From: Aedes albopictus
Lineage: Eukaryota; Arthropoda; Insecta; Diptera; Culicidae
Length of the DNA stretch: 64,000 nt
Reading direction: 5' to 3'
Assembly (NCBI RefSeq): GCF_035046485.1
Contig: NC_085138.1
Location: 94,095,766-94,159,765 of the forward strand
Below are positions 21,101-29,109 of the stretch, piece after piece. The first letter of the stretch is position 1; every line of letters begins with the position of its first letter. The notes under the pieces were generated by a model that was not told where the DNA came from, did no database searches, and was given only the letters and a program-made list of their open reading frames with translations. The translations under genes and the position numbers were made by a program.

Positions 21101-23433
21101 CAAACCCCACTCATGTGCCCCTGTGTCCCATCCCGCACGATACGAACAACCTAGTCACTCATCGAGCGAAGGTTACTTCTCTCTCGTAGATATGGCCGCC
21201 GACAACACTGACCGTTCGCCTCGAACTCCGAAGACGCCCTCGGCACGGTCAGTCAACTCAGCCGAAGAGAAGGGCCACCGGAAGATTCTGGAGCAGCGGC
21301 GCAATTTGGTCATGCAGCTGTTCCAGGAACACGGCATGTTCCCGACATCGCAGGCGACCAACAGTTTTCAGGTAAACTTCGGGTAACTCCAACTAGGCAC
21401 AGTCTCCTAACAGAAGTCTTTTTATGTTTCAGTTGGCCCACAGTGACATCTTCCCGAGCAAACAGAGCTTGCAGTTGAAGATCCGCGAAGTCCGTCAGAA
21501 GTATATGGCCCAACCGCCGGGCTTCACGCCACAATCGGCAGGGCCGATCACGCCGACCGATCTCGGTGCCGGTAAGTTGAAACGAAAGTATAATCGGTCG
21601 AAAATCTAGGTTCTTCTGATTCGGGGTGCACCCGTTCCCGTTGTTGTTATCGATTTTTTAAGTAGAATGATTGAATCAAGTTCGATGAATTCCACAAATA
21701 CTACGGCAGTTGTGTCGTCTATTGTAAAGTTGAATAGTTTCGCAGTGAATCTATATTATGAATTGTACCATACAAGAATGAAGAATAAATAACCTTTTTC
21801 TATTGTCGTTGCAAATGTTGGGGTCTACGTTTTTGAAAGAATTTTGAATAGAAAGACGAAAGAAAGAAACTCTCAGCTAGGTCCACTACGTCATCGATTC
21901 CGAAGGATAAACGGTAAGTAGATGAATACAAATGGGCTTCATGGGAAAATGACAGACTTGAATCTATACGATCAATGCATTAATTTTGCAATCTTAGTCA
22001 AATGTTTGTATCAGGTATAAATTACTTCAACCAACGGGTACCGTGAAATGGGGTAACTTTGATAATACCATGCATTAAAATCAAGTTTTATTTTAGTGAT
22101 GCACATGGGGCCAATTCTCTAATGCAAATACAGTATTGTTCCGATTATATCACGCCCCTTTTCAAAACTACTTTTAAATATTCTACGAAATCTACACGCA
22201 TTTTAAATATTTTTAACGTTGCAAATCGCGTCTTCAACATTCACCTTAAAGAAGAGGGAAAACACTTGCTCTCAAATGTAAAAGCAAATGAATGAAAAAT
22301 GAAGGACTGGCGCGTGGAGGCCGTGATAAAATCGGAACATTACTGTATTCAAGAATTTGAAATTTGGGAGTATGTCAGAGGAATGGCCATTAGTAGTACC
22401 TCTCCCTCGTTTGTCGAGTGAGGATCACTGCGTCCAGGTTTTAGAACTATTGTGATATTATGATATATATGGTATGTGGGGGCAAGATGGGTCAGTACCG
22501 TTTTCAATCGCACAATATAAGTTTTAAATCTTTTAATAATTTTCACAGATGAACGACGGGGATACACAAAAAATTGGTATATTGTTTTGAAAATTCTATA
22601 CGTTCCTCGCACAGAAAAAAATAAAATATTTTTTCGTCAAACTCCTTATGCTGTACATTCCATATGACTACGTGTATTGTGTAGACGGGGCAAGATGGGT
22701 CACCCTAATTTTTCGGTATGTTTGCATAGTTTTTGAAAATGTTTTATTTTTCATAAAAAGTCTATTCTGTGACCTACATTATCGAAGCGATGAGAGCACT
22801 GAAAATTTGAGAACATATTTTTTAAATTTTCCTTCAAAAAATATAGGTTTTCAAAGTCCGTTTATGGCTACCCGAACAAAAATCTTCTAGTTCTGAGAAT
22901 AATCTACCGATATGTTTCAACACTTTCTTCATGTAATCTGTACGTCTATGAAGCTTAGATGTATAGAGAAAAACTAGAAGATATAGTATTTTTTGTTGGA
23001 GGAAAATCGAGTTTTCTTATAGCTGACCCATCTTGCCCCCGTTAAAATGAGGTGGGGCAAGATGGGTCATGTTTTGAAAATTGTTTGTCAAGACGCAGGT
23101 TTCAAACTTTATAATCTTTTTATACTCTTATATCATAGCTGACTAGTGTATCTGAGAGTCGTGGTAGAATACAGAGAAATGCGATTTATATTCAGAAAGT
23201 TATAGGGATCCATTTCTTAGGTGACCCATCCTGCCCCCACTTACCATACATATATATCACATTAAATTCCATTATTTCAATTCAGTTGTAAGCCACAACA
23301 TTAGGTACCATTTCAAATGCTTACAAATGTTAATTCATGACATTTATGTATTCCATTAGGTACGCTAAACGAAGCGGCGCAGCAAACATTGCAAAACTTA
23401 CAACAACAGCAGCAGCAACAACAACAGGATTAA
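1..23433 (+). CDS. cic: Capicua HMG-box transcriptional repressor (3' part of gene, multi-exon)
   Basis: Seen: joined exons 1-194, 581 or 590-2095, 2202-2571, 14525-16293, 18873-19762, 19837-20075, 20923-21090, 21190-21371, 21433-21571 and 23360-23433 keep one frame of about 1840 residues ending at TAA 23431-23433. All junctions have GT/AG and matching phases. The HMG box (1388-1600) begins [19 protein letters not shown]. Downstream are a motif reading [17 protein letters not shown], one reading [20 protein letters not shown], and a C1 domain ([31 protein letters not shown]). Known: Capicua is a nuclear HMG-box repressor of receptor tyrosine kinase target genes; HMG box and C1 together bind DNA, and MAPK signalling relieves repression. 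The rest is disordered and rich in Q, N, S, T and H. The amino terminus lies left of the window. Identity is very secure; exact exon edges less so. Confidence 0.96.
195..580 (+). other. cic intron, no other feature
   Basis: A 386-nt intron from GTAAGA to either TTCTAG (580) or CCACAG (589). The two acceptors are 9 nt apart and both phase 0, so use of the distal one removes three residues (LPQ). Nothing else recognised. Confidence 0.6.
581..2095 (+). CDS. cic: cic exon with HMG box
   Basis: The exon opens with glutamine and histidine runs, then an acidic patch around 1005-1050. The HMG box at 1388-1600 has the hydrophobic wedge MNAFMIF, the central GEWWYAL and the carboxyl WKW. A basic tail KDRRKSSSS follows, then an acidic, Gly/Ala-rich segment. 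The donor is AAG|GTGAGT, phase 0. If unspliced the frame would run to 2167. Confidence 0.93.
2202..2571 (+). CDS. cic: cic exon (Ser/Pro/His-rich linker)
   Basis: Begins after CACCCCAG with [10 protein letters not shown], includes [16 protein letters not shown], and ends PFQPTG at donor G|GTGAGT (phase 1). It joins the exon 12 kb downstream to give [14 protein letters not shown]. No domain is recognised; the lysine-proline motif is probably a conserved linear motif. Confidence 0.88.
2667..2772 (-). repeat. RTE-like LINE fragment (reverse transcriptase)
   Basis: Reverse complement encodes an RT piece including [13 protein letters not shown]. It is nearly identical to 31100-31205 of the larger LINE in this window. 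A short dead fragment inside a cic intron. Confidence 0.85.
2862..3155 (+). repeat. Retroelement remnant of the CTAGCTGACCCGGCAAAC family
   Basis: Starts with ACTAGCTGACCCGGCAAAC and ends in TATATATAGATAGAT. The same start recurs at 56530 and the same type of end at 10975. The GATA-type tail suggests a SINE or the 3' part of a LINE; the family is not assigned. Confidence 0.5.
3386..3724. mobile_element. TIR element (CAGGCTTATTCTGCGCGG ends) interrupted by a 189-bp MITE
   Basis: The left end CAGGCTTATTCTGCGCGGCG is complementary to the right end once the MITE at 3528-3716 and one TAA copy are removed. Flanking GTT at 3383-3385 and 3725-3727 is a 3-bp TSD. The body is a palindrome of about 147 bp with no coding capacity. 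Confidence 0.8.
3528..3716. mobile_element. 189-bp palindromic MITE, copy 1
   Basis: Ends TGTGCTCATTCTGCG and CGCAGAATGAGCACA; nearly the whole element folds on itself. TSD is TAA (3525-3527, 3717-3719), inside the right terminal repeat of the older element at 3386-3724. The 3-bp TSD fits PIF/Harbinger or CACTA relatives; class not proven. Confidence 0.88.
3865..4053. mobile_element. 189-bp palindromic MITE, copy 2
   Basis: Same length and nearly the same sequence as the copy at 3528. TSD is AAT (3862-3864, 4054-4056). Inserted directly in minisatellite sequence. Confidence 0.88.
4214..4402. mobile_element. 189-bp palindromic MITE, copy 3
   Basis: Third copy, again 189 bp, with TSD ATC (4211-4213, 4403-4405). 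Differing TSDs show independent insertion rather than tandem duplication. Confidence 0.88.
5801..6383. other. Intronic sequence without a recognised gene
   Basis: Contains CCCCAGTTAACATCC twice (near 5870 and 5890) and a GC-richer stretch 6060-6380 that stays open by chance in several frames. No domain or promoter recognised. Confidence 0.4.
6706..6733. repeat. Fragment of the CTGCCGTGAATCGC MITE family
   Basis: GATGGGACTGATTTGCAATT followed by CACGGCAG matches the right end of the elements at 12785 and 62655. No left end or TSD nearby. Confidence 0.6.
6965..8261 (-). mobile_element. ITmD37E-type Tc1/mariner transposon (inactive)
   Basis: Ends AAGCGTGTCCGGAAAT and ATTTCCGGACACGCTT, flanked by TA at 6963-6964 and 8262-8263. 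Length 1297 bp. The only gene is a broken DD37E transposase on the minus strand. Lies inside the hAT-like element at 6384-10590, so it inserted later. Confidence 0.9.
7178..8109 (-). pseudogene. Tc1/mariner DD37E transposase, disabled
   Basis: Starts [16 protein letters not shown] at 8109, with two helix-turn-helix regions in the first 110 residues ([38 protein letters not shown]). The catalytic segment shows DDETYV, then [10 protein letters not shown], then [11 protein letters not shown] count 37 residues between the second D and the E, the signature of the mosquito ITmD37E group. Two in-frame stops near 7740-7775 separate the DNA-binding half from the catalytic half, and a frameshift near 7400 splits the latter. 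No active protein is expected. Confidence 0.9.
8930..9130. repeat. Decayed copy of the TTAA MITE seen at 52864
   Basis: Contains ACAAACGGAATTAGATGAAT followed by ATGATG, matching in reverse orientation the right part of the element at 52864-53176. Ends lost. Confidence 0.5.
10625..10734. mobile_element. Small TIR element (MITE) with TA flanks
   Basis: GGGCACTGCA near the left end pairs with TGCAGTGCCC at the right, with TA on both sides (10625-10626, 10733-10734). About 106 bp, non-coding. Confidence 0.6.
10840..11020 (+). repeat. Retroelement 3' remnant with CAGA and GATA tracts
   Basis: Includes CACACCGATCGGTTCAGTAG, then (CAGA)n at 10955-10975 and TATATAGATAGATAGATAG at the end. This resembles the tail of the remnant at 2862; probably the same type of non-LTR element. 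Confidence 0.5.
11035..11960. other. Intronic sequence, nothing recognised
   Basis: AT-rich, no coding exon, inverted end or known repeat apparent by eye on either strand. The left part of the copia LTR may extend into it from 11983. Confidence 0.3.
11880..12280 (-). mobile_element. Ty1/copia-like LTR retrotransposon remnant
   Basis: On the minus strand, 12160-12277 encodes [20 protein letters not shown], which resembles the end of a copia RT domain. It is followed by a purine-rich tract (AAAAGGGGGAGA) directly before TGTTGGGAACC at 11983, the expected polypurine tract and LTR start. The protein between is not typical, so the element is internally deleted. The second LTR was not found. Confidence 0.45.
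12281..12784. other. Intronic sequence without a recognised gene
   Basis: AT-rich, short chance open frames only. Confidence 0.3.
12785..13206. mobile_element. MITE with CTGCCGTGAATCGC ends and 4-bp TSD
   Basis: The left CTGCCGTGAATCGCAAGTCA and right end TTGCGATTCACGGCAG are inverted for about 30 bp. TSD is TAGG (12781-12784 and 13207-13210). Same family as the pair at 62655-62810. Confidence 0.82.
13250..14166. mobile_element. Large foldback element (CAGGGGATGGC ends), copy 1
   Basis: Flanked by TA. The two roughly 400-bp halves are inverted copies of each other (for example TTGGGCTCGATTGA near 13396 and its complement near 14010). No open frame. A second copy lies at 55554-56477 and a fragment at 36530-36640. 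The TA TSD suggests mobilisation by a Tc1/mariner-type transposase. Confidence 0.82.
14525..16293 (+). CDS. cic: cic exon, low-complexity N/T/S/Q/H-rich
   Basis: The acceptor CCCCACAG at 14524 joins phase 1 to give [19 protein letters not shown]. About 590 residues follow with long Asn, Thr, Ser, Gln and His runs from impure AAC/AAT, ACT/ACC and CAG repeats. Conserved islands include [16 protein letters not shown] and [17 protein letters not shown], then an alanine run before [12 protein letters not shown]. The donor is CAG|GTGAGT, phase 0. Length variation between alleles is likely. Confidence 0.92.
16294..17248. other. cic intron, first part
   Basis: The string ACAAGAACAGCACCGAGAAA occurs twice (near 16870 and 16950), a short direct duplication. 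No gene seen. Confidence 0.35.
17249..18238. mobile_element. TIR element with CCGTAAAACGGGG ends
   Basis: The left CCGTAAAACGGGGTATCTTT and right CAAAGTTACCCCATTTTACG are inverted, with TA on each side (17247-17248, 18239-18240). About 990 bp, AT-rich, no coding frame. A fragment of the same end (CCGTGAAATGGGGTAACTTT) lies at 22040. Confidence 0.72.
18239..18872. other. cic intron, last part
   Basis: No element recognised. The polypyrimidine tract and acceptor GATTCCAG precede the exon at 18873. Confidence 0.35.
18873..19762 (+). CDS. cic: cic exon with conserved [12 protein letters not shown] motif
   Basis: Begins [17 protein letters not shown]. Central serine- and glutamine-rich stretch, then [15 protein letters not shown], an acidic [12 protein letters not shown], and [19 protein letters not shown], a block shared with vertebrate CIC. 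Ends [15 protein letters not shown] at donor AA|GTGAGT (phase 2). Confidence 0.93.
19837..20075 (+). CDS. cic: cic exon with [11 protein letters not shown] motif and polyQ
   Basis: Joins to give [19 protein letters not shown], then [16 protein letters not shown], both conserved in CIC proteins, followed by a run of about 35 Gln-rich residues. Donor C|GTAAGT, phase 1. Confidence 0.92.
20215..20870 (-). repeat. RTE-like LINE fragment
   Basis: Minus-strand translation includes [17 protein letters not shown] and [10 protein letters not shown], matching the region between endonuclease and RT in the LINEs at 31500-31900 and 49900-50160. Heavily decayed; sits in a cic intron opposite to cic. Confidence 0.78.
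20923..21090 (+). CDS. cic: cic exon leading into the C1 region
   Basis: Begins [12 protein letters not shown], contains [18 protein letters not shown]. The donor AAAG|GTATGC follows. The frame also runs on through the following 99 nt. Confidence 0.88.
21190..21371 (+). CDS. cic: cic exon, first half of C1 domain
   Basis: Starts after CTCTCTCGTAG. Joined protein reads [20 protein letters not shown], then [20 protein letters not shown] and [21 protein letters not shown] resembles a MAPK-type phosphorylation site cluster (inference). Donor CAG|GTAAAC, phase 0. Confidence 0.9.
21433..21571 (+). CDS. cic: cic exon, second half of C1 domain
   Basis: [20 protein letters not shown] completes the C1 domain needed with the HMG box for DNA binding. 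Ends DLGAG at donor G|GTAAGT (phase 1). Reading through the donor gives an alternative end. Confidence 0.93.
21572..21789 (+). other. cic: Possible alternative cic terminal exon
   Basis: If the donor at 21572 is not used, the frame adds [11 protein letters not shown] and stops at TAG 21607-21609. An AATAAA at 21784-21789 would serve polyadenylation. Inference from sequence only. Confidence 0.4.
22471..23246. mobile_element. MITE with GGGGGCAAGATGGGTCA ends
   Basis: The left GTGGGGGCAAGATGGGTCA and right TGACCCATCCTGCCCCCAC are inverted. Related copies of the same motif occur inside at about 22687, 23025 and 23052, suggesting nesting or tandem duplication. Non-coding. Confidence 0.72.
23360..23433 (+). 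CDS. cic: cic terminal coding exon
   Basis: The acceptor TTCCATTAG joins phase 1 to give [14 protein letters not shown], a Gln run, Asp and TAA at 23431-23433. Low complexity, but frame and splice signals agree. Confidence 0.82.
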
Positions 23434-25880
23434 TTACAGAACAATGGTCACAACATTTTGCTAAGGGTAAGATTTTTTTTAATAAAATACTTGCGTACAA
23501 TATATGATGTATTTTCACCTCAATTTCAGCATTTCAAAAGCCGTAATCAATCGGAGGATTTAAATATTGTAATTTGCAAAATGCGTAGCAAAACCGGATG
23601 CTTTCGGCAAAACTCACGCTCCCCGCTGATAGAAACAACAAAAAAAAAACAAATAGATAATAATTATTTACTATTACAATCACTACTCAATAGCCTAAAC
23701 AAAATATACTGAAACTAAAACAAGCATAAAAAACAATAGAAGAAACAATTTAAAACTAACTCACACATACTTTCACATAGCCGTTAAAACGAATCAGTAG
23801 ATAAAAGAAAACAATAGAACTCAATAGGTTACACCCGGAATCCCCATTTAGCGTTCAAATCTGCTTCGATTGAAAACTTTTTCGGCTTTCACATATCAAT
23901 CATCACGCATTGAACAATGCTCTGCTTGCCAAACACATACACGCATCGCATACTCTCAAACATCATCAACACTCATCTATGTTCATACAATCATCGCTCT
24001 GAGTCTGCTCTGCTTTACCGATAATGACCCGAATTCACCGTACATCTATCCTGTTTTCGGGGAAAACGAAAAGAATTAGTCTCTCTCCCCCCTTGTCTCA
24101 TGGTCATCAACTCTCCGCGCACCGGTTTGATATCTCTTTCTCTCCATTCTCTTGTTAGTTGGAGAACTGGAGAGTGCGCCATCTGCCGGCTGCCTATTTG
24201 AAGAGAATGTGAGAAAAATAAAAACTGAAAATCCCAGTCTCTATAATTAAAAATTTAGAGGTTAAACAAGCGTATCGTGAAATTTATTCAGATCCATGTC
24301 GTGTACGACCACGAGGTGGCATCTAGTGATCTTAGTTGGTAAGTTGTGCATCGGCACAAGGTATATACAGAAATAATGATTACAAGTATGTCTATAGCAA
24401 ACAAAATGATTAAACATTAAAACAAATTGTAAATATTATTTGAAAAGTTAATTCATGATGAAAAATCGTTACTAGAAACGATAGAGTTAGGACATGTAGT
24501 AGAAAGTACAAGAATTTATTAACAAATTTTACTGTGAGTTGTAGTAGTGGCAAAATCAAACGTTACAAAAAAAATACTAAACTTATACGCCCCCTTTGTA
24601 AAGCAAGAGCGTTCATTTCCCATCCAACTAAAACGAACGATTTTTAGAGCAACAAGTGCTATTTTACCCGGAACCTTCAATCGTACGCAGAATCATCACC
24701 AACCAACAACCCTTTCAGATCAAAAAATTAACTCTAACTGTCTGCTAGTTCTCTCTCTCTATCTACTTCAATACCTCATCCAATACACTTGCACATCCTA
24801 GAAAGACGACAGACTTTTCATGCACCTCCATTAGAACATCCCAAATCTGGACGAACATTTGAAAAGGGCCTATCTGCTTTGCGTAAACAAACATGTTTTT
24901 GTCTCTGTAGGGCCCAACTGCATCCACCCACGCACATCAACACCCTTATCAGAAAGAGTGTTCTTCAAGCTATCTGTTAAGGGTGTTGATGTGCGTGGGT
25001 GGATGCAGATGGGCCCTACAGAGACAGAAACATGTTTGTTTACAAAAAGCAGATAGGCCCTTTTCAAATGTTCGTCCAGAAATAAGACACTTCTCATTTT
25101 CCATCTAGTGCAGTTTTTTTCCACAAACTGCGAGTTTCAACCATTCCTGTAATACCCTTCGAACGAAATAAATTTCGAAAGTCACATTTAAACGAGATTA
25201 ATTTATCAAAGTGCGCTCTTTTGGAAGTAGACACAAATTATGAAAGAAAACAAGACACCCCCATACATCTATAGATAAGCGCCGTAGTCAGTAAAGTCCC
25301 AGAAAATACTAATCGCTAAGGTCACACTCAACCACAATTTACTAAAAACAAAAAGAAAGCTTAACTATAGATGGAAAACTTTGAACTAAAGTTCGGTAGA
25401 CGGAGTTCACACATACACCACAAGCAACAAATACACGCCGAAATAGAAACAGAAATAAAACACGTAAAATATTTAACAAAACACGCATTGCCCTTGTTTC
25501 CGATGGATGTTGTCTTTGAAGGATGTAGTTGACCATAAGATTGAAAAACAAATCTAGCACTTTGAACGAAAAAAAAACAAGTTTGAAAAAGTATACTTCA
25601 CACACGAGACAGGAAACCCCCGGTTTGATTCTAATGTATTGCCGAGCAAAACTAATGAAGAGGAGAAACGAAGCAGCAAATGCAAATGAACGAATTTTGT
25701 GTGCAGACACGTACGCCAGTTTGAAAGAAGATGAAAAAAAAAAACAAAAAGTTTTAGGTGAAAAAAGAAAACAAAAGTACACATTGTAAAATAATTGGAA
25801 ACATGAAAACGTAAAACTATTGAATGTGAAAGTAAATGAAACAATTATTGAATAAAAAAAATATGGAAAACTGAAGAATA
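23434..25880 (+). other. cic: Probable cic 3' UTR
   Basis: A UTR intron is likely at 23467-23529 (GTAAGA to TTTCAG). AT-rich sequence follows with AATAAA at 25851-25856 and again near 25877. One MITE sits inside it at 24846. The 3' end is not determined. Confidence 0.45.
24846..25080. mobile_element. 235-bp palindromic MITE (TCTRGACGAACATTTG ends), copy 1
   Basis: TCTGGACGAACATTTGAAAA pairs with the right end; nearly a perfect hairpin with a short central loop. Copies at 26112 and 42994. Both strands are open by chance ([14 protein letters not shown] and similar). Flanks AAA and AAT may be a mutated 3-bp TSD. Confidence 0.85.
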
Positions 25881-26111
25881 AATACACAAACAGTTCAAAC
25901 AGTAATTATGACATTTTTCTGATTCTAAATATTGAGAAATATCCTTAAGCCCGCGCTCGTTGGAATCGATGCTTTCAATTTTTTTCTTATACAAAGATAA
26001 GAGTTCAAGTAGAAAAAAATATATTGAACTCAAAAATAAAGTGCTTTGAACCAAAGAAAATAAATCATTGAACAACTGCCTAATACCATTTTGTTTTGAA
26101 TCTAATACATT

Positions 26112-26333
26112 TCTAGACGAACATTTGAAAGGGGCCTATCGGCTTTTTGTAAACAAACTTGTTTCTGTCTCTGCAGGGCCCATCTGCATCTACCCACGCA
26201 CATCAACACCCTTGTCAGATAGCTTGAAGAACACTCTTTCTGATAAGGGTGTTGTTGTGCGTGGGTGGATGCAGAGACAAAAACATGTTTCTTTACGCAA
26301 AGCAGATAGGCCCTTTTCAAATGTTCGTCTAGA
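26112..26333. mobile_element. Palindromic MITE, copy 2 (222 bp)
   Basis: Same family as 24846, ends TCTAGACGAACATTTG. About 13 bp missing from the right arm around 26275. Confidence 0.85.
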
Positions 26334-26354
26334 TTTGGCATTAGTTTCAAAGTA

Positions 26355-26936
26355 CAGTAGACGTTCGCTCGGTGCAAACGATTTAACTGCAATGCTTTTC
26401 AACTGCAAGTCCGCTAAGTGCAACAATTTTGCAATTATTGCACCGATATCTGTCAAGAACGAAATGTCAACAGAGTTGCGATGTTTTTCAGATGCGTACA
26501 GCTGCATTCACGCAAACGCCCTCAGCACTAAAGTGCATAATTGCCAGACTACACCAAAAATGTGTAACCTTTGCACATTCACAAAATCAGCACCTGTGTC
26601 CGCAAAATCGTTAAATTCGCAAATATTTTTGTACAGCAATCTAGCTAGGTTTACTAGTGACCTTGGAAAACAAAAAAATATCGACATTTCGCATCTAGAC
26701 GAGTGTACGAACTGTTTTTGAGAATGTGTAACTGTAACACATTTTTGTGTGGCCTGGAAATTATGCACTTATGAGTAGGGCTTACACATTTTAGTGCTGA
26801 GCGGTTTTACTGTGTTGCGATGTTTTTGAGTACAGTAATTGACAACTGTTTGACGGCTGTCAGTCGTTGCAGTTAATTAGCGAATTTCATTCGGTAACTG
26901 AAACGTAAACATGTTGCACTTATCGAACGTCTACTG
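26355..26936. mobile_element. TA-flanked TIR element, pogo-like
   Basis: The left CAGTAGACGTTCGCTCGG and right CGAACGTCTACTG are inverted; TA on both sides (26353-26354, 26937-26938). Reiterated GTGCAAC/TAACTGC motifs resemble pogo/Tigger-derived MITEs. Contains another element at 26510-26814. Confidence 0.7.
26510..26814. mobile_element. GCTCAGCACTAAA element, empty-site copy
   Basis: The left CTCAGCACTAAAGTGCATAA and right TTTAGTGCTGAGCGG are inverted. Aligns with 42941-43492, which has a 235-bp MITE inserted; here the site ACACCAAAAATGTGTAACC at 26551-26569 is intact. Confidence 0.75.
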
Positions 26937-27489
26937 TATTTATTTCATTGTTTCTAAAATCAAGCCGCCACTTTGAATCTATAACATTATCAAAGTCTAC
27001 ATTTTTTAGAAACAAATATCCATCGACTGATAGCGAGCTATCGTTCACGGCCAGATCTGCTCTTGAAAATCTGAGGGTAAAACTGAATCATCTCGCAGTC
27101 GAAACGAGTTGCGGTTTTCGGCAATATTCATCATTGAGGTCTGAAGAATTCAATTCGGCTTTGACCCTATGACTTCATCCATATATTGATGCTCTACAGC
27201 GTGGAGAACCTTTTATGAGAATTCTCCATAGTAATTCTCATATAAACCTATTTTGCTTTTGGGCCGCCATTAAATCATTTTCATTTTCATTTTGCAGCAT
27301 TTGGTGGGGCAATGAGAGCGCAAGTCAGTCCAAAGCCGATGATAAGGAGGGGTAATGGCTGAATAGTCTTTGCTGACCACATAAACGCCATGGGATAGGA
27401 AAAGGGTATTTTGGTGTGGGATTAGGGTGTTGGTGCAGACTTGACGATATCAATGCTATTCAGATGCAAAATAACTTTAAGGCTCAATA

Positions 27490-29107
27490 CACTGCGGCCA
27501 CTTTCTATAGCCGCACCCACGATTTCACACTTCTAGCAATTTCTACGTTTCAATCGATATGTGGAACGATGTGAATCAAATAGTGTTTGTAAAATATATG
27601 ATTTACATAAATAAGTTTTATAAATTATTTGTTTGTTAAGCGAAAAACACGTTATTTTCATAATTCGGGCGACCATTTTCTATAGCCGCACTACGGGTTT
27701 TTCTTCGGTTATCTGATTTTTCATAAGAAATAATTTGATCAAACTGTCTCAAATGACACAATTAAACTAAATCAAAACAAAACTAACGAAAAGCAATGAA
27801 AAAATCAACCAATTAGTTTTCTTAGTACAAAAAACTACATAATTTTCACTATTTTTACTTAAAAGTTCTCTTAAAATACCAAAAACAATATTTTAAGTTG
27901 ACAAATATATTTTATTGCTTCCTATCGGCAATATTTCTTTGAAACCTGATTCCTTGTATGCTTTCTATAAGATTTGAAGCTGTAATACCAATTTTACAAC
28001 TGCTTTTCTGGAACTTTAGAATTAAATTTAGCCTAATATTTGCGTTATTTTGATAAATACGCTATACTTATGACAATATATCACTGAAAATTAAACTAAA
28101 CAGTCGCTAATGGTCCTTATGAATACAGATGTAATTAATCCTAATGGATAGAAGAACTTAATTTTGCGCCAGCGCTTCACAAAATTTTGCCCAGTTTTAC
28201 AATTTATGATATAAAATCAACCGGAACTACAGGAAGACTACAATCATAACCCCTTCCTTCTCTTTCGCCCTAAAATCAACAGGAACGTCTATATTTGAAA
28301 TCTTTTGATAGAAAAACATCATTATTACTTTATCAAATAGCGTCAAATTGATGGAAAGTTGGATAAAAGCTGTTATTACAAATCGTCTTCATAATTAAAA
28401 ATATTCATCTTATGTTTAAATGGTAGCGAAGACAATGCTGACCTTCCAAGTTTGGTTTGATGAATTCCCGAGGTTTCTTCATTATGTACTGATGTTGTAT
28501 ACGATGTCTTTTCCAAGTTTCATCAGGATTGATACACAAAAACTTATGAATTTTCCATTTAAAAGGTTAAAAATTCGATTTATTCGCAATTTAATTAGGT
28601 TTATGAAGGTTATACGCAAAAAATTGAAACCGGAAGTTTAATGCAATGATTGTTTTGAGTCAATAGCATTTATACTTGAGCATTAGTTTGAGTTTTTTTT
28701 AGTTTTTTTGGGATATCTTTAATAACTTTTCAATAAAACACCAGTTTACCAATTCTGCGTCCTATTTCTAGAATTAAAAGACCTTGTAACTTAAATATTT
28801 CGTTAAACTTCTTTGGTTTGGTCTGAATAAGCTTTATTTGGTCTAATAAAGCAGTTATAATTAGCATACTTTATGATAAAGCAGCTGATCTTAGGAATAC
28901 CCGAAGTGCGGCTATAGAAAATGGTCGCCCAAATTGTTGAAAAACTGTATTTTTGATATGGAAAATATACACATGAAGAAAGTTATGCTTGCAAACATCA
29001 TATTTTGCAATAACTAGCAGATGCATATTGTTTTCCATATCGATTGTATCTTGGATATTGCTAGACATGTGAAACTGAGGGTGCGGCTATAGAAAGTGGT
29101 CGCAGTG
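27490..29107. mobile_element. TIR element with two nested sets of ends
   Basis: The outer ends CACTGCGGCCACTTTCTATA and its complement at 29088-29107 have TA outside (27488-27489, 29108-29109). A second related inverted pair, GGGCGACCATTTTCTATAGC, lies at about 27668 and 28937. The interior is AT-rich, non-coding. Confidence 0.78.
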
Positions 29108-29109
29108 TA

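Noticed and set aside
24789..25124. Open frames such as [14 protein letters not shown] on both strands, repeated near 26100 and 43000
   Set aside because: They lie in the arms of a palindromic MITE, so identical peptides arise from both strands; not genes.
25342..25887. 181-codon minus-strand frame rich in Phe and Leu
   Set aside because: Reverse of A-rich cic 3' UTR; mimics membrane segments but is AT-composition noise.
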